Assembly (NCBI GenBank): GCA_013316395.1
Contig: WSMU01000016.1
Span: 1-22,736, forward strand
Origin: Alphaproteobacteria bacterium
Lineage (GTDB): Bacteria; Pseudomonadota; Alphaproteobacteria; Rs-D84
Direction: 5' to 3'
DNA: 22,736 bases
The position numbers and the translations under genes were made by a program. The notes under the pieces were generated by a model. It was not told the origin of the DNA, ran no database searches, and saw nothing but the letters and a program-made list of their open reading frames with translations. The stretch's first letter is position 1. Each line of letters begins with the position of its first letter. This document shows positions 15,507 to 20,688 of the stretch, piece by piece.

Positions 15507-16769
15507 ATGTTTGAAATTAAAAAAGTGCATGCGCGCCAGATAATGGACAGCCGCGGCAACCCTACGATTGAATGCGATATTGAATTGGCCGACGGCTCGT
15601 TCGGTCGTGCGGCGGTACCCAGTGGTGCGTCAACAGGTTCGTTCGAGGCGCTGGAGCTGCGTGATGGCGGTGATGCATACATGGGCAAGGGTGTATCAAA
15701 GGCCGTTTCAAACGTAAACGACATTATTGCACCGGCGATTATGGGCATGGATGCGTCCGAACAGACTGCGCTGGATGAAAAAATGCTGGCGTTGGACGGT
15801 ACGCCGAACAAGGACAAGCTGGGGGCGAATGCAATCTTGGCTGTTTCCATGGCGGCGGCGCGTGCGGCGGCGGTGGCGAAAAAGATGCCGTTGTACAAAT
15901 ATCTGGCGTCTGTTTATGGCAATTCCAATCCGGTTGTTTTGCCGCGCCCGATGATGAACATCATCAACGGTGGTGCGCATGCGGACAACGGTCTGGACGC
16001 GCAGGAGTTCATGATTATCCCCAACGGCGCAAAGACGGAAGTCGAAGCGATTCGCATGGGCAGTGAAATCTTCCACAATCTGAAAAAGATTTTGAAAAAG
16101 CACGGCAGCTCCACCAACGTTGGTGACGAAGGTGGTTTTGCACCGAACTTCCAAACGTGCGCCGAGGCATTGGATACTATTATTGAAGCAATCAAAGCGG
16201 CGGGTTATGTGCCCGGCGACCAGGTTTCGATTGGTCTGGACGTTGCATCGTCAGAGTTCTATAAGGACGGCGTATATGAATTCGAAGGCAAAAAGTTGTC
16301 TGCGGATGAAATGATTGCGTTCTATGAAAAGCTGATTGCGGATTATCCGATTATCTCTATCGAAGACGCGCTGGCCGAAGAAGACTGGGACGGCTGGAAG
16401 AAGCTGACGGAAAAAATCGGCGGCAAATGCCAGCTGGTCGGTGACGATTTGTTCGTTACAAATCCGACACGCCTGAAGAAGGGTATCGACAACGGTGTTG
16501 CGAACGCGATTCTGATTAAGGTAAATCAGATTGGGTCTTTAACCGAAACACTGCGTGCTATTAAAATGGCCCAGGATGCGAACTATGGCGTTGTAATCTC
16601 GCACCGCAGCGGCGAAACAGAAGACACAACGATTGCCGATTTGGCCGTTGCGACAAACGCGGGTCAGATAAAGACCGGTTCTATGTCGCGCACGGACCGT
16701 ATGGCAAAGTACAACCAGCTGATTCGTATCGAAGAAGAACTGGGCACGTCTGCGAAATACGGCCTGTAA
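15507..16769 (+). CDS. eno: Enolase
   Basis: Converts 2-phosphoglycerate to phosphoenolpyruvate in glycolysis. Its 420 residues match the family length. Signature segments are complete: GASTGSFEALELRDG (substrate loop), NVGDEGGFAP, the metal ligands in GLDVASSEF, SIEDALAEEDW and VGDDLFVTNP, the catalytic lysine in ILIKVNQIGSLTETL, and SHRSGETEDTTIADLAVA. The ribosome site AGAAGGAG (15493-15500) sits seven bases before the ATG. Two copies of TTTGTAAAGA (15470-15479 and 15486-15495) lie in the leader, 16 bases apart, and I found no clear sigma70 promoter on this strand. It is divergent from the autotransporter and followed after ten bases by a small membrane-protein gene that probably shares its transcript. 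PEP made here feeds pyruvate to the nifJ product. Confidence 0.97.
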   Translation: MFEIKKVHARQIMDSRGNPTIECDIELADGSFGRAAVPSGASTGSFEALELRDGGDAYMGKGVSKAVSNVNDIIAPAIMGMDASEQTALDEKMLALDGTPNKDKLGANAILAVSMAAARAAAVAKKMPLYKYLASVYGNSNPVVLPRPMMNIINGGAHADNGLDAQEFMIIPNGAKTEVEAIRMGSEIFHNLKKILKKHGSSTNVGDEGGFAPNFQTCAEALDTIIEAIKAAGYVPGDQVSIGLDVASSEFYKDGVYEFEGKKLSADEMIAFYEKLIADYPIISIEDALAEEDWDGWKKLTEKIGGKCQLVGDDLFVTNPTRLKKGIDNGVANAILIKVNQIGSLTETLRAIKMAQDANYGVVISHRSGETEDTTIADLAVATNAGQIKTGSMSRTDRMAKYNQLIRIEEELGTSAKYGL

Positions 16770-16779
16770 TGGTGTGTGA

Positions 16780-16986
16780 ATGCAGATATCGCCCGACATT
16801 TTATTGGCTATGAAGTACGCGGGGGCCGCAATGATACTACTTATCATTGGTCTGGCGCCCGCGTGGCTGGCGCGCCAGACCAAAAAAGATAAATGGGATA
16901 TGGGCCTTATCCGTGTGGCCAGTTGGCTGTTCGGGTGGACCGGTGTCGGTTGGCTGTGGGCGCTGTATTGGGCGGTACGCAAATAA
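16780..16986 (+). CDS. Small membrane protein, superinfection-immunity-like
   Basis: A 68-residue protein with two predicted membrane segments: MKYAGAAMILLIIGLAPAWLA (about 11-31) and VASWLFGWTGVGWLWALYWAV (about 46-66), separated by a charged loop (RQTKKDKWDMG). The second helix, with FGWTGVGWLWALYWA, resembles the short phage T4 Imm-like superinfection-immunity family that is widespread in bacterial chromosomes; members are seldom characterised. It follows eno by ten bases and ends inside a terminator, so it is read as the last gene of the eno transcript. The ribosome site is poor; an internal ATG at 16810 would remove the first ten residues without harming either helix. The family call comes from reading the motif, so function remains open. 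Confidence 0.62.
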   Translation: MQISPDILLAMKYAGAAMILLIIGLAPAWLARQTKKDKWDMGLIRVASWLFGWTGVGWLWALYWAVRK

Positions 16987-17013
16987 AAATCCCGGCGAAT
17001 GCCGGGATTTTTT
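16985..17013 (+). terminator. Terminator of the eno transcript
   Basis: AAAAATCCCGGC (16985-16996), loop GAAT, GCCGGGATTTTT (17001-17012). It is symmetric, so it would also stop readthrough from the small RNA at 17055 on the minus strand. Confidence 0.92.
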
Positions 17014-17054
17014 AAATAAGCTGCGCTTATTTATAGTGATGTTAGAAGCTGTAT

Positions 17055-17085
17055 AAAAAACCACATGAAGTAAGTTCAGGTGGTT
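17055..17085 (-). terminator. Terminator of small RNA copy 1
   Basis: On the minus strand AACCAC (17085-17080) pairs with GTGGTT (17064-17059), followed by T6. Its 5' arm overlaps five bases of the 3' segment (17081-17090) that can instead pair with 17141-17150, so the two pairings compete. Confidence 0.65.
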
Positions 17086-17241
17086 GGAGGCAGAAAACAA
17101 TACAAGATCGATTGCTCTGCTTATTCAATATATTCGCAGACCTCCAACCAAATGGTTGGACGTGTTTTACGCCCACGCGGGCGATCTTGTATTATGGAGT
17201 TTCTGGCCCCAATTAGTAACAGGATTGAATACCGGTTATGC
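17055..17241 (-). ncRNA. Small structured RNA, copy 1
   Basis: No coding frame is evident here. Read on the minus strand: closing stem 17193-17182 with 17110-17099 (12 bp, perfect); GC-rich hairpin P4 17183-17170 (CGCCC GCGT GGGCG); hairpin H 17160-17143 (TCCAACC ATTT GGTTGGA, 7 bp); hairpin P3 17140-17116 (TCTGC/GCAGA, loop GAATATATTGAATAA); and a 3' segment 17090-17081 able to pair 10 bp with 17141-17150, which is also the 3' arm of hairpin H. The same elements, in the same order and with altered bases on both sides of each stem, occur at 17298-17463 and 62-235. There is a TATAAT box upstream and a hairpin with T6 downstream. Only the eno terminator follows in this direction, so this is a stand-alone RNA and not a riboswitch leader. 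The family is not recognised. Confidence 0.72.
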
Positions 17242-17246
17242 GTTCC

Positions 17247-17275
17247 ATTATATCATCGCAGCATGTGATTTCCAG
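17247..17275 (-). promoter_or_regulatory. Promoter of small RNA copy 1
   Basis: A perfect TATAAT (17252-17247 on the minus strand); the -35 position 17 bases away reads CTGGAA (17275-17270), a poor match. Expected start near 17240. The weak -35 hints at activation or a weaker promoter. Confidence 0.5.
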
Positions 17276-17297
17276 CGAAAATGCCGCAATAAAATAT

Positions 17298-17322
17298 AAA
17301 AACCCATCATAGGAAAGACGGG
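17298..17322 (-). terminator. Terminator of small RNA copy 2
   Basis: On the minus strand CCCGTC (17322-17317) pairs with GATGGG (17308-17303), one G.U included, followed by TTTTT. Its 5' arm overlaps the 3' pairing segment by three bases. Confidence 0.65.
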
Positions 17323-17463
17323 CTGGAGGTTAGCATTGGCATACCAAGATGCACGACCGATTATTTATATATATCACGGCCTCCAACCCAAAAGGATTGG
17401 TCGCCCGCGTGGGCGCTTGGTATCCGAGATGCTACTCTCGCATAACGGTCTTTTCCGTTACGA
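17298..17463 (-). ncRNA. Small structured RNA, copy 2
   Basis: Same architecture as 17055-17241, on the minus strand. Two 5' hairpins come first: TAACGG/CCGTTA near 17460-17443 and CGAGA/TCTCG near 17440-17425. Then the closing stem ATACCAAG (17423-17416) with CTTGGTAT (17348-17341), 8 bp; P4 CGCCC ACGC GGGCG (17415-17402); hairpin H CCAATCC TTTT GGGTTGG (17400-17383); P3 of three pairs CCG/CGG (17379-17357) with an A/T loop; and the 3' segment 17329-17320, which pairs with 17380-17389. Compared with copy 1, the closing stem, H and P3 all change on both sides while pairing is kept. Plus-strand C.A mismatches (17323/17386, 17387/17396, 17306/17320) are all G.U on the minus strand. It starts just downstream of the ssb terminator, from its own promoter. 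Confidence 0.72.
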
Positions 17464-17468
17464 TATGT

Positions 17469-17497
17469 ACTATATCCTAAAAAAGCGCTAAATGCAA
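17469..17497 (-). promoter_or_regulatory. Promoter of small RNA copy 2
   Basis: On the minus strand TTGCAT (17497-17492), exactly 17 bases, TATAGT (17474-17469). Start expected near 17462. The -35 box begins six bases after the ssb terminator. Confidence 0.7.
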
Positions 17498-17502
17498 TCT
17501 AG

Positions 17503-17526
17503 AAAAAAACGCCCCAAGTGGGGCGT
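17503..17526 (-). terminator. Terminator of ssb
   Basis: ACGCCCC (17526-17520 on the minus strand), loop ACTT, GGGGCGT (17515-17509), then T6. It separates ssb from the small-RNA genes. Confidence 0.92.
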
Positions 17527-17546
17527 CTGGGATAAATTGATTTCCA

Positions 17547-18011
17547 TTAAAACGGAATATCGTCGCCAATTTCTGCAACAGATATTTCTTCACGCGGGGC
17601 GGCGGGGGCGCTTGACGGGGCCGGGCCATATTCGCCGGGCATTGCGCCGTCCATCGATTTTACACCGCTTAAGATTACCATTTGACCCATGAACGGATTC
17701 AAAACAACCTCGGTCGTGTAAACGTCCATTCCCTGCTGGTTCTGCCATTTGCGGGTTTTCAGCGCACCTTCCAGATACAGCTTGGTTCCCTTTTGCAGCA
17801 TGCGTTCGGCAACATCAACCAAATTCGGGTTAAATATTACAACGCGATGCCATTCTGTCTGCTCTTTCTGTTCGCCTGTCTGGCGGTCGCGCCAGCGCTC
17901 GGATGTCGCCAGCGAAAAGCTGACTACTTTTTGACCGCTGTTCATTGTGCGAACCTGTGGGTCTTGGCCCACGTTTCCAACCAGTATTACCTTGTTTATG
18001 CTGCCTGCCAT
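17547..18011 (-). CDS. ssb: Single-stranded DNA-binding protein
   Basis: A 154-residue SSB. The OB-fold occupies about residues 1-112, with SINKVILVGNVGQDPQVR, FSLATSERWRDRQTGE, TEWHRVVIFN and LEGALKTRKWQ. A Pro/Ala/Ser linker leads to the acidic tip DDIPF, which in the family recruits replication and repair proteins. It binds and protects single-stranded DNA as a tetramer. I chose the start MAGSINKV at 18011, with AAGGA about eight bases upstream, over an ATG at 18065 that would add 18 unconserved residues. The gene is divergent from rho across about 90 bases; no clear sigma70 promoter was found on this strand. A strong terminator follows. Confidence 0.96.
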   Translation of the reverse strand: MAGSINKVILVGNVGQDPQVRTMNSGQKVVSFSLATSERWRDRQTGEQKEQTEWHRVVIFNPNLVDVAERMLQKGTKLYLEGALKTRKWQNQQGMDVYTTEVVLNPFMGQMVILSGVKSMDGAMPGEYGPAPSSAPAAPREEISVAEIGDDIPF

Positions 18012-18097
18012 ATCTTCTTCCTTTGTTATTTTTTCTATGATTGATTTGAGCAAGAAAACGGACAAAAAGCAAGGGAAAAGGTAAGGGGAAAGCGAAC

Positions 18098-18126
18098 TTG
18101 ACTTTTTGGGCGTTTTGTGCTATAAT
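18098..18126 (+). promoter_or_regulatory. Promoter of rho
   Basis: TTGACT (18098-18103), exactly 17 bases, TATAAT (18121-18126). The start would be near 18133, giving a ~50-base leader. Confidence 0.85.
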
Positions 18127-18141
18127 ACATCTTGTCATGGC

Positions 18142-18175
18142 GCGTGGTTCCACGCAGCCTTTTTCCAAAAAAGGA
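18142..18175 (+). promoter_or_regulatory. rho leader hairpins covering the ribosome site
   Basis: Hairpin 1 is GCGTG/CACGC (18142-18155, loop GTTC). Hairpin 2 is CCTTTTT (18158-18164) with AAAAAGG (18168-18174), a 7-bp stem with loop CCA. It contains four of the five bases of the ribosome site AAGGA (18171-18175), so initiation could be damped when it forms. Confidence 0.45.
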
Positions 18176-18181
18176 TTTTAT

Positions 18182-19450
18182 ATGCATATCAATGAACTGA
18201 AGGCGAAATCGCCAAAGCAATTATTGAAAATGGCCGAGGATATGGGAATTGAAAACCCGGCACAGCTTAATGTGCAGCAGCTGCGCTTTGCCGTTATGCG
18301 CGCACATGCCGCCGATAACAAGGTTACGCTGATAGGGGACGGTGTGCTGGAACGCATGCAGGACGGATTCGGTTTCCTGCGCGCACCGGAAAGCAACTAT
18401 CTGGCCGGGCCGGATGATTTGTATGTTTCGCCCGCGCTGATTAAAAAATATGGGCTAAAGACTGGCGACTATGTCGAGGGACAGATTCAAGCCCCGCAAA
18501 ACGAATCGGAACGCTATTTTGCGCTGGAAACGATAGAGCGTGTTAACGGCGGTAATCCGGAGCAGTTGCGCCACCGCGTGTCGTTCGATGATATGACACC
18601 GCTGTACCCGGACGAGCAGCTAAAGATGGAGGTAGAGGGCGACAAAGACAAAGGACGCAGTCTGTCGGCGCGTGTTATCGACCTGATTTCCCCCACGGGC
18701 AAGGGGCAGCGCTCGCTAATCGTTGCGCCGCCGCGTACCGGTAAAACAGTTATGCTGCAGAATATTGCGCATTCCATTGCGACGAACTATCCGGATGTAA
18801 AGCTGATTGTATTACTGATTGACGAGCGCCCCGAGGAAGTTACCGACATGCAGCGCAGCGTCAAAGGTGAGGTTATATCATCTACATTTGATGAGCCGGC
18901 CGCACGTCATATTCAGGTTGCCGAAATGGTAATCGAAAAGGCAAAGCGTCTGGTCGAGGCGGGCCAGGATGTCGTTATCTTGCTGGATTCCATTACACGT
19001 CTGGGGCGTGCATATAATACTGTTGTGCCAAGCAGCGGCAAGGTTTTAACCGGTGGTGTTGATGCGTACGCGCTGCAACGGCCAAAGCGCTTTTTCGGCG
19101 CGGCCCGTAATATAGAAGGCGGGGGCAGCCTGACTATTATCGCGACGGCGTTGGTTGATACCGGCTCTAAGATGGACGAAGTTATTTTTGAAGAGTTCAA
19201 AGGTACCGGTAACAGCGAAATTATTCTGGACCGCAAGCTGTCGGACAAGCGCGTATATCCCGCGATTGACATTACTAAATCCGGCACGCGCAAGGAAGAT
19301 TTGCTGGTAGGCAAGGAACTGCTGTCAAAAATGTACGTGCTGCGTCGCATTATCAATCCGATGGGGACGCTGGAGGCGATGGAGTTCCTGTTGGATAAGC
19401 TGCGTCTGACAAAAACAAACGCGGACTTTTTCGGTTCCATGAATCAGTAA
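18182..19450 (+). CDS. rho: Transcription termination factor Rho
   Basis: A hexameric RNA helicase that ends transcription. It has 422 residues, close to the usual 419. The N-terminal helical domain (INELKAKSPKQLLKMAEDMGIEN) is followed by a cold-shock-type RNA-binding domain (DGVLERMQDGFGFLRAPESNYLAGPDDLYVS), then the ATPase core with Walker A (APPRTGKT), Walker B (VVILLDSITRLGRAYN), the Q-loop segment SGKVLTGGVD, and the conserved end NPMGTLEAMEFLLDKL. ATG 18182 is preferred over an ATG-equivalent upstream frame because AAGGA lies seven bases upstream, the promoter at 18098-18126 would overlap a longer version, and family proteins begin here. Divergent from ssb, with a terminator shared with the convergent Cys-rich gene. 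Confidence 0.97.
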   Translation: MHINELKAKSPKQLLKMAEDMGIENPAQLNVQQLRFAVMRAHAADNKVTLIGDGVLERMQDGFGFLRAPESNYLAGPDDLYVSPALIKKYGLKTGDYVEGQIQAPQNESERYFALETIERVNGGNPEQLRHRVSFDDMTPLYPDEQLKMEVEGDKDKGRSLSARVIDLISPTGKGQRSLIVAPPRTGKTVMLQNIAHSIATNYPDVKLIVLLIDERPEEVTDMQRSVKGEVISSTFDEPAARHIQVAEMVIEKAKRLVEAGQDVVILLDSITRLGRAYNTVVPSSGKVLTGGVDAYALQRPKRFFGAARNIEGGGSLTIIATALVDTGSKMDEVIFEEFKGTGNSEIILDRKLSDKRVYPAIDITKSGTRKEDLLVGKELLSKMYVLRRIINPMGTLEAMEFLLDKLRLTKTNADFFGSMNQ

Positions 19451-19478
19451 TTAAAAACGCCCGTTTGGGCGTTTTTAA
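19451..19478. terminator. Bidirectional terminator between rho and the Cys-rich gene
   Basis: TTAAAAACGCCC (19451-19462), loop GTTT, GGGCGTTTTTAA (19467-19478). The stop codon of the minus-strand gene (19475-19477) lies inside the stem. Confidence 0.92.
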
Positions 19479-20086
19479 TTAACATAATAACAATCATCAG
19501 AATATCTCCAAGAACCGGAAACGTCACTGAATGAGGAACCGGATCGTATATAGCATGATGTTATTGATGTGGCACCTGTAGAGGTGGTTGTGCCGGCTAC
19601 TCCGTTTAAAGAGGGGCATGCGGTACATGCAGAACCATTTTTATAATAGCCTTTTGCGCATACGAATGTAGAGCGGTTCCCGCCTGCGCATGTCGCATTT
19701 GACGGGCATTTAGTGCATCCTGCGGATTCTGATATCGCAGTGCCGTAATAACCACTGGTGCATTTGTAGCTGTATTCTTTTACGCATTCGCAAGTTGCTA
19801 ACCCATTAGAATGTGATGGACAGGTAGTTCGATACTCGCTTGTTTCTGTTACTTTTACACCATAATTGTTATCAAAGGGATAAAGTATTCTATCCGTACA
19901 TGATTTGCATGCCGTGACGCTGCAGTTGCTGCTATATGTTGTTCCCATTCCTATCGCGCAGACTTTGTAACTGTTTTCAGTGCATTGGATAGGTCTTATT
20001 TCGCCACCACCTATTATCCCAGAAGAAAGTGCATTGGCGGGCCCGCTGAGCATAGTAAGTGCCAAGAATATTAAATATTTTTTCAT
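19475..20086 (-). CDS. Secreted cysteine-rich protein
   Basis: A 203-residue protein with a clear signal peptide (MKKYLIFLALTMLSGPANA). The mature part carries about 20 cysteines, many in CxxC or CxC spacing: CKSC, CECV, CTKCPSNATCAGG, CAKGYYKNGSACTACPS, and a final DDCYYVN. The 'C..GYY.NG..C..CP' units resemble growth-factor-receptor-type or EGF-like Cys repeats and would form disulphides outside the cytoplasm. I do not recognise a characterised family; it may be a surface or host-interaction protein. The start has AAGGGA about eight bases upstream. A broken paralogue lies at 9848-10080, in the same orientation relative to a terminator, so the window holds at least two members of what is likely a larger family. 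Confidence 0.8.
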   Translation of the reverse strand: MKKYLIFLALTMLSGPANALSSGIIGGGEIRPIQCTENSYKVCAIGMGTTYSSNCSVTACKSCTDRILYPFDNNYGVKVTETSEYRTTCPSHSNGLATCECVKEYSYKCTSGYYGTAISESAGCTKCPSNATCAGGNRSTFVCAKGYYKNGSACTACPSLNGVAGTTTSTGATSITSCYIRSGSSFSDVSGSWRYSDDCYYVN

Positions 20087-20116
20087 GATTTGCGTCCCTT
20101 GTATGTTGTGTAAAAA

Positions 20117-20134
20117 CCACCGTTTGGATTAGGC
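20117..20134 (+). repeat. 18-base repeat CCACCGTTTGGATTAGGC
   Basis: Identical over 18 bases to 2704-2721, and 14 bases match 2793-2806. Here A5 precedes it and GT7 follows. It lies between the Cys-rich gene start and the next promoter. Read on the minus strand, GCC...GGT(G)G followed by TTTTT could act as a terminator or attenuator. Confidence 0.7.
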
Positions 20135-20145
20135 GTTTTTTTGTG

Positions 20146-20175
20146 TTGACAGAGTGTTGTTTGCCGGGATAAAAT
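20146..20175 (+). promoter_or_regulatory. Sigma70-type promoter ahead of the spanin-like genes
   Basis: TTGACA (20146-20151), 18-base spacer, TAAAAT (20170-20175). The start would be near 20180-20182, so the transcript begins with the leader motif GGTAAACAGTTG. Confidence 0.65.
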
Positions 20176-20178
20176 TAT

Positions 20179-20230
20179 GGTAAACAGTTGTTTAGGAAAA
20201 CGGTCCTTTGCATTAGGCAGGGGATTTTTT
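20179..20230 (+). promoter_or_regulatory. Leader motif with attenuator-like hairpin
   Basis: GGTAAACAGTTG (20179-20190) and CGGTCCTTTGCATTAGGC (20201-20218) match the leader at 2678-2721 in order and position relative to the promoter. CCTTTGC (20205-20211) pairs with GCAGGGG (20217-20223, two G.U) around the loop ATTAG, and T6 follows (20225-20230). This is an intrinsic-terminator shape only ~45 bases after the start of transcription. Confidence 0.5.
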
Positions 20231-20287
20231 GTATAACAGATTATATTTAGCCAAAAAAATCACATATAAATCGCACGGAATTTTAAA

Positions 20288-20527
20288 ATGAAAATGTTTT
20301 ATTTATTTGGCGGCATGTCCGCGGCGCTTGTGCTTGCTTATCTCGTTGGGGGTGCGTTGGGGCGTGCAGAATGCCGGGAACGAATTGCCGCGCAGAATGC
20401 AAAGGCAGTCGCCGTCGCACATACGGCGATTATTGAAAAAGAAAGGAAAATAGATGCAGAAACATATCGTATTGGGGCTGGTGATATTCGTCGCATCTTG
20501 CGCGAAAAATACACAATTGCCGAATAA
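20288..20527 (+). CDS. Probable inner-membrane spanin (Rz-like)
   Basis: A 79-residue protein with one N-terminal membrane segment (YLFGGMSAALVLAYLVGGALG) and a charged, helical C-terminal part (RAECRERIAAQNAKAVAVAH ... KERKIDAETYRIGAGDIRRIL) that would lie in the periplasm. Phage Rz proteins have this layout and join with an outer-membrane lipoprotein to fuse the two membranes at lysis. The next gene begins inside this one in another frame and encodes a small lipoprotein, which is the characteristic Rz/Rz1 arrangement and is the main reason for the call. It is shorter than lambda Rz. The ribosome site is weak (GGAA, with a second ATG two codons later). No holin, endolysin or other phage genes are visible in the window. 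Confidence 0.6.
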   Translation: MKMFYLFGGMSAALVLAYLVGGALGRAECRERIAAQNAKAVAVAHTAIIEKERKIDAETYRIGAGDIRRILREKYTIAE

Positions 20528-20648
20528 TGTGTGCCTACCCGTGTCATGTGTGCCAATATATGGGCGTGCGGGCGACTGGGGCGTGATTAGTGATGATTTG
20601 GCGCGTAATATTTACAGACATAATAAAATGTGTGAGGAAACAGAATAA
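20454..20648 (+). CDS. Probable outer-membrane spanin lipoprotein (Rz1-like)
   Basis: A 64-residue protein with a lipoprotein signal sequence (MQKHIVLGLVIFVASC, lipobox VASC, Cys16 to be acylated), then a short periplasmic part with three more cysteines and the end GDWGVISDDLARNIYRHNKMCEE. It begins 74 bases before the end of the Rz-like gene, in the +1 frame, with AAAGGAAAA as its ribosome site, so the overlap is well supported by a start signal. Rz1-type lipoproteins bridge to the inner-membrane partner. The proline content is lower than in classical Rz1, so an unrelated small lipoprotein remains possible. The stop lies six bases before a new promoter. Confidence 0.58.
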   Translation: MQKHIVLGLVIFVASCAKNTQLPNNVCLPVSCVPIYGRAGDWGVISDDLARNIYRHNKMCEETE

Positions 20649-20653
20649 TGTTG

Positions 20654-20682
20654 TTGACAAACGTATAATTTTGTCATATAGT
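20654..20682 (+). promoter_or_regulatory. Promoter that predicts a leaderless mRNA
   Basis: TTGACA (20654-20659), exactly 17 bases, TATAGT (20677-20682). The expected start of transcription, six to seven bases on, coincides with the A of the ATG at 20689. Confidence 0.72.
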
Positions 20683-20688
20683 GTTGTT

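Noticed and set aside
17080..17299. Short open frames inside the small-RNA region
   Set aside because: They lack ribosome sites, are not similar between the two copies, and run across the RNA stems.
17055..17463. HDV-like ribozyme on the plus strand
   Set aside because: Read on the plus strand, the order P1-P2-P3-P1'-P4-P2' resembles the nested pseudoknot of HDV-like ribozymes. However, the plus strand has C.A mismatches in several stems, the loops are far too long, and promoters and terminators point to the minus strand.
17055..17463. Riboswitch controlling a downstream gene
   Set aside because: On the transcribed strand the units are followed only by each other and by the eno terminator in antisense, so there is no gene to regulate in cis.
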